Of a DNA stretch of 64,000 bases, positions 16,070 to 24,253 are shown in pieces. Source of the stretch: Streptococcus pseudopneumoniae (lineage in GTDB: Bacteria; Bacillota; Bacilli; Lactobacillales; Streptococcaceae); assembly GCF_001073085.1 (NCBI RefSeq), contig NZ_JVFV01000041.1:1-64000 (forward strand), written 5' to 3'. The position numbers and the translations under genes were made by a program. The notes below the pieces were generated by a model. That model saw only the letters and a list, made by a program, of their open reading frames with translations. It was not told the origin of the DNA and did not search any database. The stretch's first letter is position 1, and each line of letters begins with the position of its first letter.

Positions 16070-17301
16070 CGTTTCTTCTCCCATCTCTTTCGAATCACAT
16101 AAGACAGACCAGCCGCAAGTACAAGCGGGATTGTCAAACTCCAAGTTTGGCCAGTAAATCCAAGGCTCAGGGCAATGGCTGTCAGAGGAGCGTCTAAGGT
16201 CGTTCCTAAAAAGACGGTCGCTCCAAGTAACATCCCTATAGCTGGATCCAGATGAATCCCAAGGACTGTCAAAAGCAAGGTCACTAGATAGCCAGATCCA
16301 ATCCCAAGGGCAAATGATGGTGTCAAGGTTCCCCCATAGGCACCATTGCGCAAGAGGAGATAAACCAGAAGCCCCTTCACTGCAAGAATCAGTGGAAGAT
16401 AAGGAATCAGCTGACTAGACAAGAGGGCTTGCGCCAGTACCTGGCCATTTCCCATAAAAATAGGGAAAAAGGCTACTAGGCTCCCCAGCGCTAGAAAGGC
16501 TAGCGGAAGAGCCCAAAGGACCGTCCCATCCTTCCGCCGTTTGTGACTAGCCCGCTTGGCGAGGAAAGCAAAGACCAGAGCCAAGGGAGTGACCAAGAAA
16601 GCAATCACAATAGCCTGTAAGAAACTGCTAGCCGACCATGAGACTGCGAACAGGTGATAAATAGCCTCCTGACCAACGATGGACTGAGCGACCCAGGTGG
16701 CCAGATAAGTGCTGGTCAAAACCAGTAGAAGGTTCTGCCAACTGTAGGCGAGTCCTAAGATCTCAAAGACGAACAAGCTACTGGCAAAGGGAACTTGATA
16801 GACCGCAGCTAAACCAGCTCCAGCACCACAGGCGACCAAGACTTTTCGCTCTTTGAGGGCTAGAGAAAAACCTTTCGCCAAGCGACCAGCTAGAAGAGCC
16901 CCAACCTCACGTGGTGCTCCTTCTTTTCCGACCGATGCACCTGCTCCGACAATCGCAACCTGCATCCCTGCATGAAGGAGGTGGGCTAAGGGCGCTGGTT
17001 CCCTGTCTCCAGCTAAGTCAATTTGCTGGCGAATAGACAGAATCTTATAACGCTTTTGCAGGATATGCCAGAAGGCAGTTGCAAAGCACCCAGTCACACA
17101 TAAGACCAAAAATCTACGGAGACCTCCAGCTTCTTGAAATTGCTGGAGTAAATCCGACTTATCTTGGCCAAAGGCCAGCCCTTGCACCCCTTCTAGTAGA
17201 TAATGACAGGCAATTCCGACCAGACCCGTCCCTATTCCTAATGATAAAGTGGCTAGAAGCACTCTCAGTCCATAGGGCATACTTTGGAGTCGTACTCTCA
17301 T
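16066..17301 (-). CDS. CLC-family chloride channel/transporter
   Basis: A 411-residue integral membrane protein of the voltage-gated chloride channel family. GKEGAPREVGALL contains the gating glutamate motif (GxEGP-like, with A for P), and GAYGGTLTPSFALG is the second anion-site motif; the selectivity-filter GSGIP is not obvious. No CBS domains follow. I start at ATG 17299-17301, 5 bp after the punA stop. A TTG 6 codons upstream would overlap punA. Translation is probably coupled to punA. Whether it acts as a Cl-/H+ antiporter or passes another anion such as fluoride cannot be decided from the sequence. Confidence 0.85.
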   Translation of the reverse strand: MRVRLQSMPYGLRVLLATLSLGIGTGLVGIACHYLLEGVQGLAFGQDKSDLLQQFQEAGGLRRFLVLCVTGCFATAFWHILQKRYKILSIRQQIDLAGDREPAPLAHLLHAGMQVAIVGAGASVGKEGAPREVGALLAGRLAKGFSLALKERKVLVACGAGAGLAAVYQVPFASSLFVFEILGLAYSWQNLLLVLTSTYLATWVAQSIVGQEAIYHLFAVSWSASSFLQAIVIAFLVTPLALVFAFLAKRASHKRRKDGTVLWALPLAFLALGSLVAFFPIFMGNGQVLAQALLSSQLIPYLPLILAVKGLLVYLLLRNGAYGGTLTPSFALGIGSGYLVTLLLTVLGIHLDPAIGMLLGATVFLGTTLDAPLTAIALSLGFTGQTWSLTIPLVLAAGLSYVIRKRWEKKR

Positions 17302-17305
17302 AGTC

Positions 17306-18115
17306 TTACAATTCTGCAAGAATAGCTTTCAGCAATCCTTTGAAGTCTCCTTTGACACGTTCGGTAACTTCTACTACTTCTTCGTGGTTAAGTTCCTCTT
17401 GGAAACCAGCCGCAAAGTTGGTAATACATGAAATACCAAGAACTTTCAAGCCAGAGTGAGCTGCCACGATAACTTCAGGAACAGTGGACATACCAACCGC
17501 ATCTGCACCAAGTGTCTTATATGCACGGATTTCAGCTGGGGTTTCATACGTTGGACCAGTTACACCGATATAAACACCATCATCAAGTTTAACACCAAGT
17601 TTTTCAGCAACTGCATGAGCTGTAGCACGATATTTTGGAGTGTAGGCTTTTGACATGTCTGGGAATCGTGGACCGAAGTCATCCAAGTTTTCACCGATTA
17701 GAGGGTTTTGGCCTGTCATATTGATGTGGTCAGTGATAGCCATCAAAGTACCAGGACCAAAGCCGATACCACCAGCTGCATTGGTTACAATGACACCTTC
17801 ACATCCGAGAACTTTCATCACACGTACTGGGAAAGTCACGACTTCGAGAGGATTTCCTTCGTAGAAATGGAAACGACCTTGAAGAGCCAAGACCTTGCGA
17901 CCTGAAAGTTCTCCATATACCAATTTACCAGCGTGACCGACTACTGTTGAACGACCCCAGTTTGGAATATCTGCATAGTCTACTACAACTGGATTCTCGA
18001 TTTCTTCAGCAAGTTCTCCAAGTCCTGATCCAAGAATCAAGCCGAACTCAGGAGCTTCGATTCCTTTGCCCTTCAAAAATGCTGCTGTTTCATTTATTTT
18101 ATTTAATAATGTCAT
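17306..18115 (-). CDS. punA: Purine-nucleoside phosphorylase, trimeric (PNP-I) type
   Basis: A 269-residue trimeric-class phosphorylase acting on inosine and guanosine and their deoxy forms. LILGSGLGELAEEIENP, the VVGHAGKLVYGE histidine loop, the VTNAAGGIGFGPG region and GMSTVPEVIVAAHSGLKVL are all family hallmarks. It starts with an ATG that shares its A with the stop of the DUF1697 gene (TAATG), and the chloride-channel gene follows 5 bp downstream, so the run from DUF1697 onward is one transcription unit. Confidence 0.95.
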   Translation of the reverse strand: MTLLNKINETAAFLKGKGIEAPEFGLILGSGLGELAEEIENPVVVDYADIPNWGRSTVVGHAGKLVYGELSGRKVLALQGRFHFYEGNPLEVVTFPVRVMKVLGCEGVIVTNAAGGIGFGPGTLMAITDHINMTGQNPLIGENLDDFGPRFPDMSKAYTPKYRATAHAVAEKLGVKLDDGVYIGVTGPTYETPAEIRAYKTLGADAVGMSTVPEVIVAAHSGLKVLGISCITNFAAGFQEELNHEEVVEVTERVKGDFKGLLKAILAEL

Positions 18116-18672
18116 TAGGTATCTCCTTCTTTATGTTTTAAAAATTGACCAATTTTGTCAAAAGTTTTTGCATTTCGAATAGTAATATTACGATAGAAAG
18201 GCATCTTAAGCAGGTACTTGTGATAGGCTGTTTTGCTATAGGTTTCTTCTGAGAATTTGCCCCAGAATATTCCCAGTTTCCCGAAATGAAGCACTTCATC
18301 TACCAGTTCCATACTTTCGACTTTCTCAATGACTTGCTTGATATCCAGTCCCTCAGTATAAAAGAGAACATCCTTTCGTGCTAAATCTTTGGTCCACCAA
18401 GCTGGTAGATTCTTCAACTCTGCTTCATAGTCTTCAAGACTCAGCAAGGAAAAACTCTGAATAAATGGATAGCGTCTTTCAAAGAAAGCCTGTAAATTCT
18501 CTATTAATTTAGTTCTAGGCACAATGCTATTAAAGAAAATATTGCCACTATTGATGTAGGTTGCTACATTTTCTAATCCCAACTCCGTCAATTCTTGACG
18601 CAATTGAGCCATGACCACCTTGTTCTTTCCACCGACATTAATTCCCCTAACAAGTAGAGCGTAGCGAATCAT
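18115..18672 (-). CDS. DUF1697 family protein
   Basis: A 185-residue protein with the DUF1697 signature at its N-terminus (YALLVRGINVGGKNKVVMAQLR...TYINSGNIFF). The fold is a ferredoxin-like duplication of unknown function, common in Firmicutes. The gene lies between deoB and punA with a 1-bp gap and a 1-bp overlap, so it is tightly embedded in the purine salvage operon. That suggests, without proving, a role linked to nucleosides. No catalytic motif can be pointed to. Confidence 0.88.
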   Translation of the reverse strand: MIRYALLVRGINVGGKNKVVMAQLRQELTELGLENVATYINSGNIFFNSIVPRTKLIENLQAFFERRYPFIQSFSLLSLEDYEAELKNLPAWWTKDLARKDVLFYTEGLDIKQVIEKVESMELVDEVLHFGKLGIFWGKFSEETYSKTAYHKYLLKMPFYRNITIRNAKTFDKIGQFLKHKEGDT

Positions 18673-18673
18673 C

Positions 18674-19885
18674 TTAAACTAATTTATCTAAGAAACTTTC
18701 ACCGATCATGGCTTTTTCAACACCAAAGTTCTCTGCAATCGTTGCTGAGATGTCAGCGAAGTGTCCAACTGGAATTAATCCATTGCCTTTAAAGGATGGA
18801 CTGTATGCTAAAAGTGGAATATATTCACGAGTATGGTCAGTACCAGCATAGGTTGGGTCATTTCCGTGGTCAGCAGTAATCAAAAGAAGATCGTCTTCTC
18901 TCATTGCTGCCATAATTTCTGGCAAGCGCTCATCAAACTCATGCAAACAATCACGATAGCCGTGTGGATCACGACGGTGTCCATATAAAGCATCAAAGTC
19001 TACCAAGTTTGTGAAGGAGAACCCTTTTTCAAATTCAGGAAGTCCCATAGTCTTCAATAGTGTATCAATTCCATGACTATTTGACTTATTGTGACCCATA
19101 TCGTGGTTGATACCTGCACCATTGAAGATATCGTTAATCTTACCAACTGCATAGGTATCGATACCAGCTTCGTTCAACTTGTCCAAAACAGTTGGGGCAA
19201 ATGGAGATACAGCCAAGTCACGACGGTTAGCCGTACGTGTGAAGTTTCCAGGCTCACCAACATATGGACGAGCAATGATACGACCTAGAAGGGCAGGACG
19301 CTCAAGGGTAATAGAACGAGCGTATTCACAGATACGGTAGAGTTCATCCAAAGGGATGATGTCTTCATGGGCAGCAATTTGTAAAACAGGGTCAGCTGAA
19401 GTATAGATAATCAATTCCCCAGTTTCCATTTGGCGTGGTCCGAAGTCATCGATGACAGCTGTTCCTGAGTATGGTTTGTTGGCTTCACGAATAACCTTAC
19501 GTCCTGAAAATTCTTCGATTTTAGTAAGGATTTCCTCTGGGAATCCATTCCAGAAAGTATCGAAAGGTTCAGTGATATTGAGCCCCATGATTTCCCAGTG
19601 ACCAGTCATGGTATCTTTACCTAGAGATACCTCTTCAAGCTTAGTCGCATAACCTGTTGGATTGCTCTCAGCTGGAACTGTCTTTAATGGTGTTTCGCGA
19701 GGAATATTCCCAAGACCAAGTTTTGCCATATTTGGAACATTCAAACCTACTGATTTTGAAATGTGTCCAAGCGTGTCTGATGCACCATCAGGAACACCAG
19801 CGTTGACAAAGTTATTAGCATCTGGTGCCGCACCGATTCCTACAGAATCGAGTACCACCAAGTGAATACGATTAAATTTTGGCAT
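18674..19885 (-). CDS. deoB: Phosphopentomutase
   Basis: A 403-residue member of the alkaline-phosphatase superfamily. It interconverts (deoxy)ribose-1-phosphate and 5-phosphate with two manganese ions. The N-terminal [15 protein letters not shown] metal/nucleophile region, the [10 protein letters not shown] threonine loop and the C-terminal [17 protein letters not shown] metal site are intact. It joins the phosphorylases (PunA, DeoD, Pdp) to DeoC and RpiA. It follows rpiA by 14 bp with a good ribosome site and precedes DUF1697 and punA. Confidence 0.97.
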   Translation of the reverse strand: MPKFNRIHLVVLDSVGIGAAPDANNFVNAGVPDGASDTLGHISKSVGLNVPNMAKLGLGNIPRETPLKTVPAESNPTGYATKLEEVSLGKDTMTGHWEIMGLNITEPFDTFWNGFPEEILTKIEEFSGRKVIREANKPYSGTAVIDDFGPRQMETGELIIYTSADPVLQIAAHEDIIPLDELYRICEYARSITLERPALLGRIIARPYVGEPGNFTRTANRRDLAVSPFAPTVLDKLNEAGIDTYAVGKINDIFNGAGINHDMGHNKSNSHGIDTLLKTMGLPEFEKGFSFTNLVDFDALYGHRRDPHGYRDCLHEFDERLPEIMAAMREDDLLLITADHGNDPTYAGTDHTREYIPLLAYSPSFKGNGLIPVGHFADISATIAENFGVEKAMIGESFLDKLV

Positions 19886-19899
19886 AGTGTGTCTCCTTT

Positions 19900-20583
19900 T
19901 TATTTTGCTTTTGTTGAAGTTAAAATCTGAACGCCCTCTTGTCCAGCAACGATGACCTTATCCACCATTTGGTTAAACAAGCCATGCTCGACGACACCAA
20001 CGACATGGTCCAATTCTTGTCCAAGAGCAATTGGGTCTTCAATCACTTCCAAGGCCAAATCGATGATAAAGTTTTGCACATCCGTCACAAAACGTTGGCC
20101 ATCCTTTTCGCGGAAGCTCGGTTTATAGCCAGCTCGCTCAAATCGACGGAAGACCTGTTCGGCACCATATTGAACAACCTCTACTGGTAATTTAAAGGCA
20201 CCGAGTTTCTCTACTAGCTTACTTTCATCAACTACCCAGATATATTCTTTAGATGGAGTTGCGACAACCTTTTCCATGAGAAGGGCCCCACCACCGCCTT
20301 TGATGCCGTTAAACTGACTGTCTACTTCATCTGCACCATCAACTGTCAGGTCTACAAAGTCCACTTGATCAATTGACTTAAGAGGAATATTGAGTCCTTC
20401 TGCCTGCTTGCTGGTCACACTAGAAGTCGTTACAGCTGTAATCTGTAGGCCTTCTTCCTTGATACGACGACCTATTTCTTCTACGAAATAGTAGGCAGTT
20501 GAGCCTGTTCCAAGCCCGACAACCATACCATCTTTGACGAACTCGGCAGCTTTAATCCCTGCCATTTTTTTCAGATTTTCCAC
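19900..20583 (-). CDS. rpiA: Ribose-5-phosphate isomerase A
   Basis: A 227-residue isomerase interconverting ribose-5-phosphate and ribulose-5-phosphate. [13 protein letters not shown], the VDGADEVD catalytic Asp cluster and the [11 protein letters not shown] substrate loop are present. The start is GTG (20581-20583) with GGAGG 7-8 bp upstream. As first gene of the rpiA-deoB-DUF1697-punA operon it connects nucleoside-derived ribose to the pentose phosphate pathway. A TATAAT -10 at 20612-20617 serves the operon. Confidence 0.96.
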   Translation of the reverse strand: MENLKKMAGIKAAEFVKDGMVVGLGTGSTAYYFVEEIGRRIKEEGLQITAVTTSSVTSKQAEGLNIPLKSIDQVDFVDLTVDGADEVDSQFNGIKGGGGALLMEKVVATPSKEYIWVVDESKLVEKLGAFKLPVEVVQYGAEQVFRRFERAGYKPSFREKDGQRFVTDVQNFIIDLALEVIEDPIALGQELDHVVGVVEHGLFNQMVDKVIVAGQEGVQILTSTKAK

Positions 20584-20611
20584 TTATACACCTCCAAATA
20601 GAGCTACTTCT

Positions 20612-20640
20612 ATTATATCATGAATACGCTTCAAATTCAT
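20612..20640 (-). promoter_or_regulatory. Promoter and dyad upstream of rpiA-deoB-punA
   Basis: TATAAT (minus strand, 20612-20617) lies 29 bp before the GTG start. Where the -35 should be there is an inverted repeat ATGAAT...ATTCAT (20620-20625 and 20635-20640) rather than a good hexamer, which suggests an activator or repressor site. Confidence 0.5.
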
Positions 20641-20651
20641 CCTTGTACTAG

Positions 20652-20680
20652 AAAAACCCGAACATTTTATTTCGGGTTTT
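20652..20680 (-). terminator. Terminator downstream of the U32 peptidase gene
   Basis: AAAACCCGAA and TTCGGGTTTT form a 10-bp stem with a T-run on the minus strand, 8 bp after the U32 gene stop. Confidence 0.9.
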
Positions 20681-20687
20681 GTGATGT

Positions 20688-21617
20688 TTACTTAACCATA
20701 TCAGGGTCATAGTCATAAAATCCAGTATCCAAGAAACGATTTTTAGGATGGAGCTTGCGAACTTCTTCATCAAGCAAGAAGGCCTGGTCATGAGTAAAGT
20801 TCCCTTCTTGAATCAAATTGCGCGCTTGGATAAAGAGTTTTGCGATTTCTACAAAGTTTTGGCCTGGAGTGTAGAGACCTTCCAGTTTCCAGTGGGTAAA
20901 TCCATGCTCTACTAGTTCTGGCAATTTGGTCATTAAATCAAGGTCGTTATTAGCAAAAATGTGAGTTCCATGATTGTCTTCAAAAATTGAGTAGTGACTA
21001 TCTGGATCACTAGGCTCTGCTAAGAAGAGGTCGCGTTGACGTGTTTTTTCATCATCAATCTGAGTAAAATTATAGTAATTCTGCAGGAGTGGACGCTTAG
21101 AGTGGTGGATGACACTAGCACCGTAAACCAAAACTTCAGCAGGAATTTCCAAGATTTCAGGCATTTTAAAGAGTTCAGCTGATGGAATTTCACGAGCCAA
21201 TACTGCCTCAGAAGCGCCAGCCTTTTGTCCCCAGAAATTAATCTGACGACTGCTAGTTACCATGGTTGAGGCATCATAGATGGTTTTAAAAGAATAACCA
21301 TCACGATTGACAACATAAAAGACACCCGCATCTCCAACAGTAATGTAGTCTGTTTTAATTTCTTCCAAGAAATCAAGGAAGGGTTTGATACGATCCATCA
21401 TATCCTGATGCATAAGAGCATTGACCGCTACGATCAATTCCTTACCGGCATCATGAACCAGACCAGCGATGGTTCTCAGTTCATCATAAGAAAAAGTCTT
21501 TGGTAGGCGAAGTCCAAAATCTTTCTCACCGACATAGATGCGGTCAACTCCCGCCTCTAGTAATTCTTTTACTTGTTCAATGCTTTCAGCAGTTGCTGTA
21601 ATAATAATCTTTTCCAT
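20688..21617 (-). CDS. Peptidase U32 family protein (TrhP-like)
   Basis: A 309-residue U32-family protein. The N-terminus has the TIM-barrel opening typical of the YrrN/TrhP branch (LEAGVDRIYVGEKDFGLR). Members assigned a function use prephenate to hydroxylate U34 of tRNA (Trh pathway) or, for others, collagenase activity; the latter is doubtful here. The VYGASVIHHSKRPLLQNY segment matches the conserved U32 signature region. It is a single gene with its own terminator. A TATAAT lies only 7 bp before the ATG, so the transcript may have little or no leader. Confidence 0.82.
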   Translation of the reverse strand: MEKIIITATAESIEQVKELLEAGVDRIYVGEKDFGLRLPKTFSYDELRTIAGLVHDAGKELIVAVNALMHQDMMDRIKPFLDFLEEIKTDYITVGDAGVFYVVNRDGYSFKTIYDASTMVTSSRQINFWGQKAGASEAVLAREIPSAELFKMPEILEIPAEVLVYGASVIHHSKRPLLQNYYNFTQIDDEKTRQRDLFLAEPSDPDSHYSIFEDNHGTHIFANNDLDLMTKLPELVEHGFTHWKLEGLYTPGQNFVEIAKLFIQARNLIQEGNFTHDQAFLLDEEVRKLHPKNRFLDTGFYDYDPDMVK

Positions 21618-21624
21618 AAGAAAA

Positions 21625-21630
21625 ATTATA
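21625..21630 (-). promoter_or_regulatory. Extended -10 element of the U32 gene
   Basis: Minus strand TGGTATAAT, hexamer at 21625-21630, followed after 7 bp by the ATG at 21615-21617. No convincing -35 and no Shine-Dalgarno sequence. Confidence 0.6.
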
Positions 21631-21755
21631 CCACATTTCTGAAAAATCAGCTATTCCCTAAAATGATAAATTTACTTATTATTTTTGTAACCTTACTGTA
21701 ATAATTTTTTTCTTGAAAAATGGTAAAATGAAAGAGTACTGTTAAGGAGAGAATC

Positions 21756-22031
21756 ATGCCCGTAAGAAAATATCAACCGTATGAGTTTGAAGAAGAGGAA
21801 ACTCAAACAACGCTATACCAAGACTATGTTCCAGAAACCGCTTCCGTTGCTAGTTTGAAGGAAGTTCTTTTCTTTGTAAACATTGCTTGTTTTTGCGTCT
21901 TTTTGGCCTTGTTTAGCTTTATCTTTTTAGCCCTCAAGTTCAATACAGTCTTAGCTTTTAGCCTAGCAATTGCCTTGAGTTTAGCAGCATCAAACGTTCA
22001 ACGTTCAATGATTAAGAAGAAATTATATTAG
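21756..22031 (+). CDS. DUF3270 family small membrane protein
   Basis: A 91-residue streptococcal protein of the DUF3270 family. An acidic N-terminal tail (YEFEEEETQT) is followed by two membrane segments (about residues 36-58 and 62-80) and a basic C-terminal end (MIKKKLY). The start ATG has AAGGAGA upstream. It faces ciaH across a shared terminator. Function unknown. Confidence 0.8.
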   Translation: MPVRKYQPYEFEEEETQTTLYQDYVPETASVASLKEVLFFVNIACFCVFLALFSFIFLALKFNTVLAFSLAIALSLAASNVQRSMIKKKLY

Positions 22032-22038
22032 ATTCAAA

Positions 22039-22069
22039 AGGTCGGGATTTTTGTCCCGACCTATTTTTT
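22039..22069. terminator. Bidirectional terminator between DUF3270 gene and ciaH
   Basis: AGGTCGGGA and TCCCGACCT form a 9-bp stem with loop TTTTTG. A T-run follows on the plus strand and an A/T-rich run on the minus strand. The ciaH stop is a further 70 bp away. Confidence 0.85.
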
Positions 22070-22140
22070 CTACGATAGCTAAAGAGCTGCGACTAGAAAA
22101 GCGATACTTGGTCTACCGCTTTCTAAGTCACAGCCTTTTC

Positions 22141-23475
22141 TTATTTATTTTTACGCTTGGATGGTGTTTGAATAGCGATCTTTACTTCAAAAATCGTACC
22201 ATGAGGTTTGTTATCTTTGACACTGATGGTTCCTTTAAGAGCATCGACAATCTGTTTGGCTAAGGATAAGCCTAACCCAAAACCACCTTTTTGCCGAGTA
22301 CGAGCCTTATCAACCCTGTAAAAGCGATCAAAAATTTTCTTTTTATCTACTGCAGAAATACCAATTCCATCATCAGCTACTGACAAATAGAGATTACGCT
22401 CTGTCGCAGCGATGACAAAATAAATAACTCCTTCTTCTTCGGTATACTTGACAGCATTGTCAAACAAGATAGTCATCAGTTGCTTAAGAAGAAGCTTGTC
22501 TGTTATGATGGTCCGATGGATGCGATTTTCAAAATGAAAAACGCGGTTATTTTCAGATGCGATCATCTCATAGTTGGTAAAGGTTGTGTTAAAGAAGTCT
22601 GGCTGTACTTCTCCTAGTTCAGGATTGATACCATCATCACGGCGGGCTAAATTTAGGAGATTGGTTGTTAAAAAGCGCATGTTTCGAACTTCTTCTAAAC
22701 TAGAAGCAATACTCTCGCTAGATTCCATAATAGTAGCTTCCGGTTTTCGAAAAAGAGTTTCCAAGCGATTTTGAAGAACAGCAAGTGGAGTACGTAGCTC
22801 ATGACTGGCATTTTCGACAAAACTCTGCTGCTTCTGCATACTTTCAAGCAAGGGTTTGACACTAACGCGAGCAAGATAAAGACTAGCTATGAGTGATAAA
22901 ATCCAGAAGCTGGCCATGACTACTACGATTAACTGCTCATGATTTTGACTGATTTGCTCTAGCTGACTGGTATTCATCAAAACCGCTGCATACTTAATAT
23001 TGGTCGAGACAGATTCAATATTCATCTCAGTCAGAATCACTCGATAAATCTCATCCTGCCCATAGCTATTCTGAACATGAAGTTGTCGAATGTGATTCAA
23101 ATCCTTTTTATTAAATGTAACCCTATCAAGACCTAAAAAGCGATTTCCAGCTACTAGTTGATTTAAACTAGAGTCCAATAAAATTACTTCCGTATTAGAA
23201 CTAACCGTAGGTTTTTTATCAGAAGCTGGAGCAACATTGGCACTACCTAAATCCTTAACGTCCTCAGTTGCACGATTGACCGCCAATTGAATAACGTCCT
23301 GAGGATTTTTGCTCAGTGATAAGAGTTTTTCATCCACCGATGTGTAGAGACTGGAGTGCATAACCTGTAAGATAATCAAGGTCATAGCGGAGAAAATCAG
23401 AGTAAATACTCCAAAGTTACGAATAAAGTAACTAAAATCCTCCTCATACCAATTCTTTTTAATTTTTTTAAACAT
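22141..23475 (-). CDS. ciaH: Sensor histidine kinase CiaH
   Basis: A 444-residue membrane kinase. Two transmembrane helices (about 18-38 and 182-204) enclose a roughly 140-residue extracellular sensor. A HisKA domain with the phospho-accepting histidine in [10 protein letters not shown] (near residue 225) is followed by HATPase_c with N-box [10 protein letters not shown] and G-boxes DDGIGI and GFGLGLSL. With CiaR it controls competence, beta-lactam tolerance, autolysis and the csRNA small RNAs in pneumococcus. It overlaps ciaR by 8 bp. ciaRH next to pepN is a conserved arrangement. Confidence 0.97.
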   Translation of the reverse strand: MFKKIKKNWYEEDFSYFIRNFGVFTLIFSAMTLIILQVMHSSLYTSVDEKLLSLSKNPQDVIQLAVNRATEDVKDLGSANVAPASDKKPTVSSNTEVILLDSSLNQLVAGNRFLGLDRVTFNKKDLNHIRQLHVQNSYGQDEIYRVILTEMNIESVSTNIKYAAVLMNTSQLEQISQNHEQLIVVVMASFWILSLIASLYLARVSVKPLLESMQKQQSFVENASHELRTPLAVLQNRLETLFRKPEATIMESSESIASSLEEVRNMRFLTTNLLNLARRDDGINPELGEVQPDFFNTTFTNYEMIASENNRVFHFENRIHRTIITDKLLLKQLMTILFDNAVKYTEEEGVIYFVIAATERNLYLSVADDGIGISAVDKKKIFDRFYRVDKARTRQKGGFGLGLSLAKQIVDALKGTISVKDNKPHGTIFEVKIAIQTPSKRKNK

Positions 23476-24142
23476 GTTTTAAAATATACCCAACACTACG
23501 CAAGGTTTGGAGGTTTTCAGCAAAGACTGAGCCCTTTAATTTCTTACGAACTTTTGATACATAGACTTCTACCACGGAGATGGTTGTGTCACTGTCAAAT
23601 CCCCACAAACGGTCAAAAATTTGTGTTTTTGGTAAGATCACATTTTGATTTTGGAGGAAATAAACCAAAAGATCAAATTCTTTACCTAATAGTTCAACAA
23701 CAGTATCATTAACTCTAACCTCATTGGTAGATAGATTAACTGTCAAATCACCATAAGAGAGGGTGTTTTCATTGAATTTGCCAGAACGTTTGAGAAGCGC
23801 CTGAATACGCATCTTGAGCTCTTCCAGATAGAATGGTTTTGTTAGATAATCATCTGCCCCAAGCTCAAATCCATGTCCCTTATCATCAAGACTTTCCTTG
23901 GCTGTCATGATCAGAACAGGAGTCGAAATGCCTTTTTCACGCAATTCTTTTAAAACTTGGAACCCATTTTTTTCAGGCAACATCAAGTCCAATAGAATCA
24001 AATCATAAACGCCACTTTCAGCCTCATAGAGACCTTCTTCACCATCAAAAACCTGCATGACATCCGCAAAATCATCTAGAAAGTCAAAGACTGAATTTGA
24101 AAGGCCTAGGTCATCTTCCACTAATAGAATCTTGATCATCAA
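23468..24142 (-). CDS. ciaR: Response regulator CiaR
   Basis: A 224-residue OmpR/PhoB-type regulator. The receiver domain has acidic pocket LLVEDD, phospho-acceptor Asp in [13 protein letters not shown] (near residue 52), and the K of LTKPF. A winged-helix DNA-binding domain occupies about 125-224. CiaR binds TTTAAG direct repeats. The gene starts after GGAGG and its promoter carries two TATAAT-like sequences and a TTTAAG half-site, compatible with weak autoregulation. Confidence 0.97.
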   Translation of the reverse strand: MMIKILLVEDDLGLSNSVFDFLDDFADVMQVFDGEEGLYEAESGVYDLILLDLMLPEKNGFQVLKELREKGISTPVLIMTAKESLDDKGHGFELGADDYLTKPFYLEELKMRIQALLKRSGKFNENTLSYGDLTVNLSTNEVRVNDTVVELLGKEFDLLVYFLQNQNVILPKTQIFDRLWGFDSDTTISVVEVYVSKVRKKLKGSVFAENLQTLRSVGYILKHV

Positions 24143-24154
24143 AAATTCCTCCTT

Positions 24155-24185
24155 ATTATACCTATTATAGCAAAAATATCTTAAA
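24155..24185 (-). promoter_or_regulatory. ciaRH promoter with TTTAAG half-site
   Basis: On the minus strand there are two TATAAT hexamers (24164-24169 as extended TGCTATAAT; 24155-24160), with TTTAAG at 24180-24185. The second half expected for a CiaR site (TTTAAG-N5-TTTAAG) is only partly matched, as TTTGCT. Confidence 0.55.
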
Positions 24186-24230
24186 AAAAACTCAACTTCC
24201 CTCGTTTTTTCAAGAGAAAGTTGAGTTTTT
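24183..24230 (-). terminator. pepN terminator
   Basis: AAAACTCAACTT pairs with AAGTTGAGTTTT around a roughly 20-nt loop containing a second short stem. It lies between the pepN stop and the ciaR promoter and partly overlaps the latter. Confidence 0.85.
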
Positions 24231-24253
24231 ATATCTTTTATAATCTTTGAATT

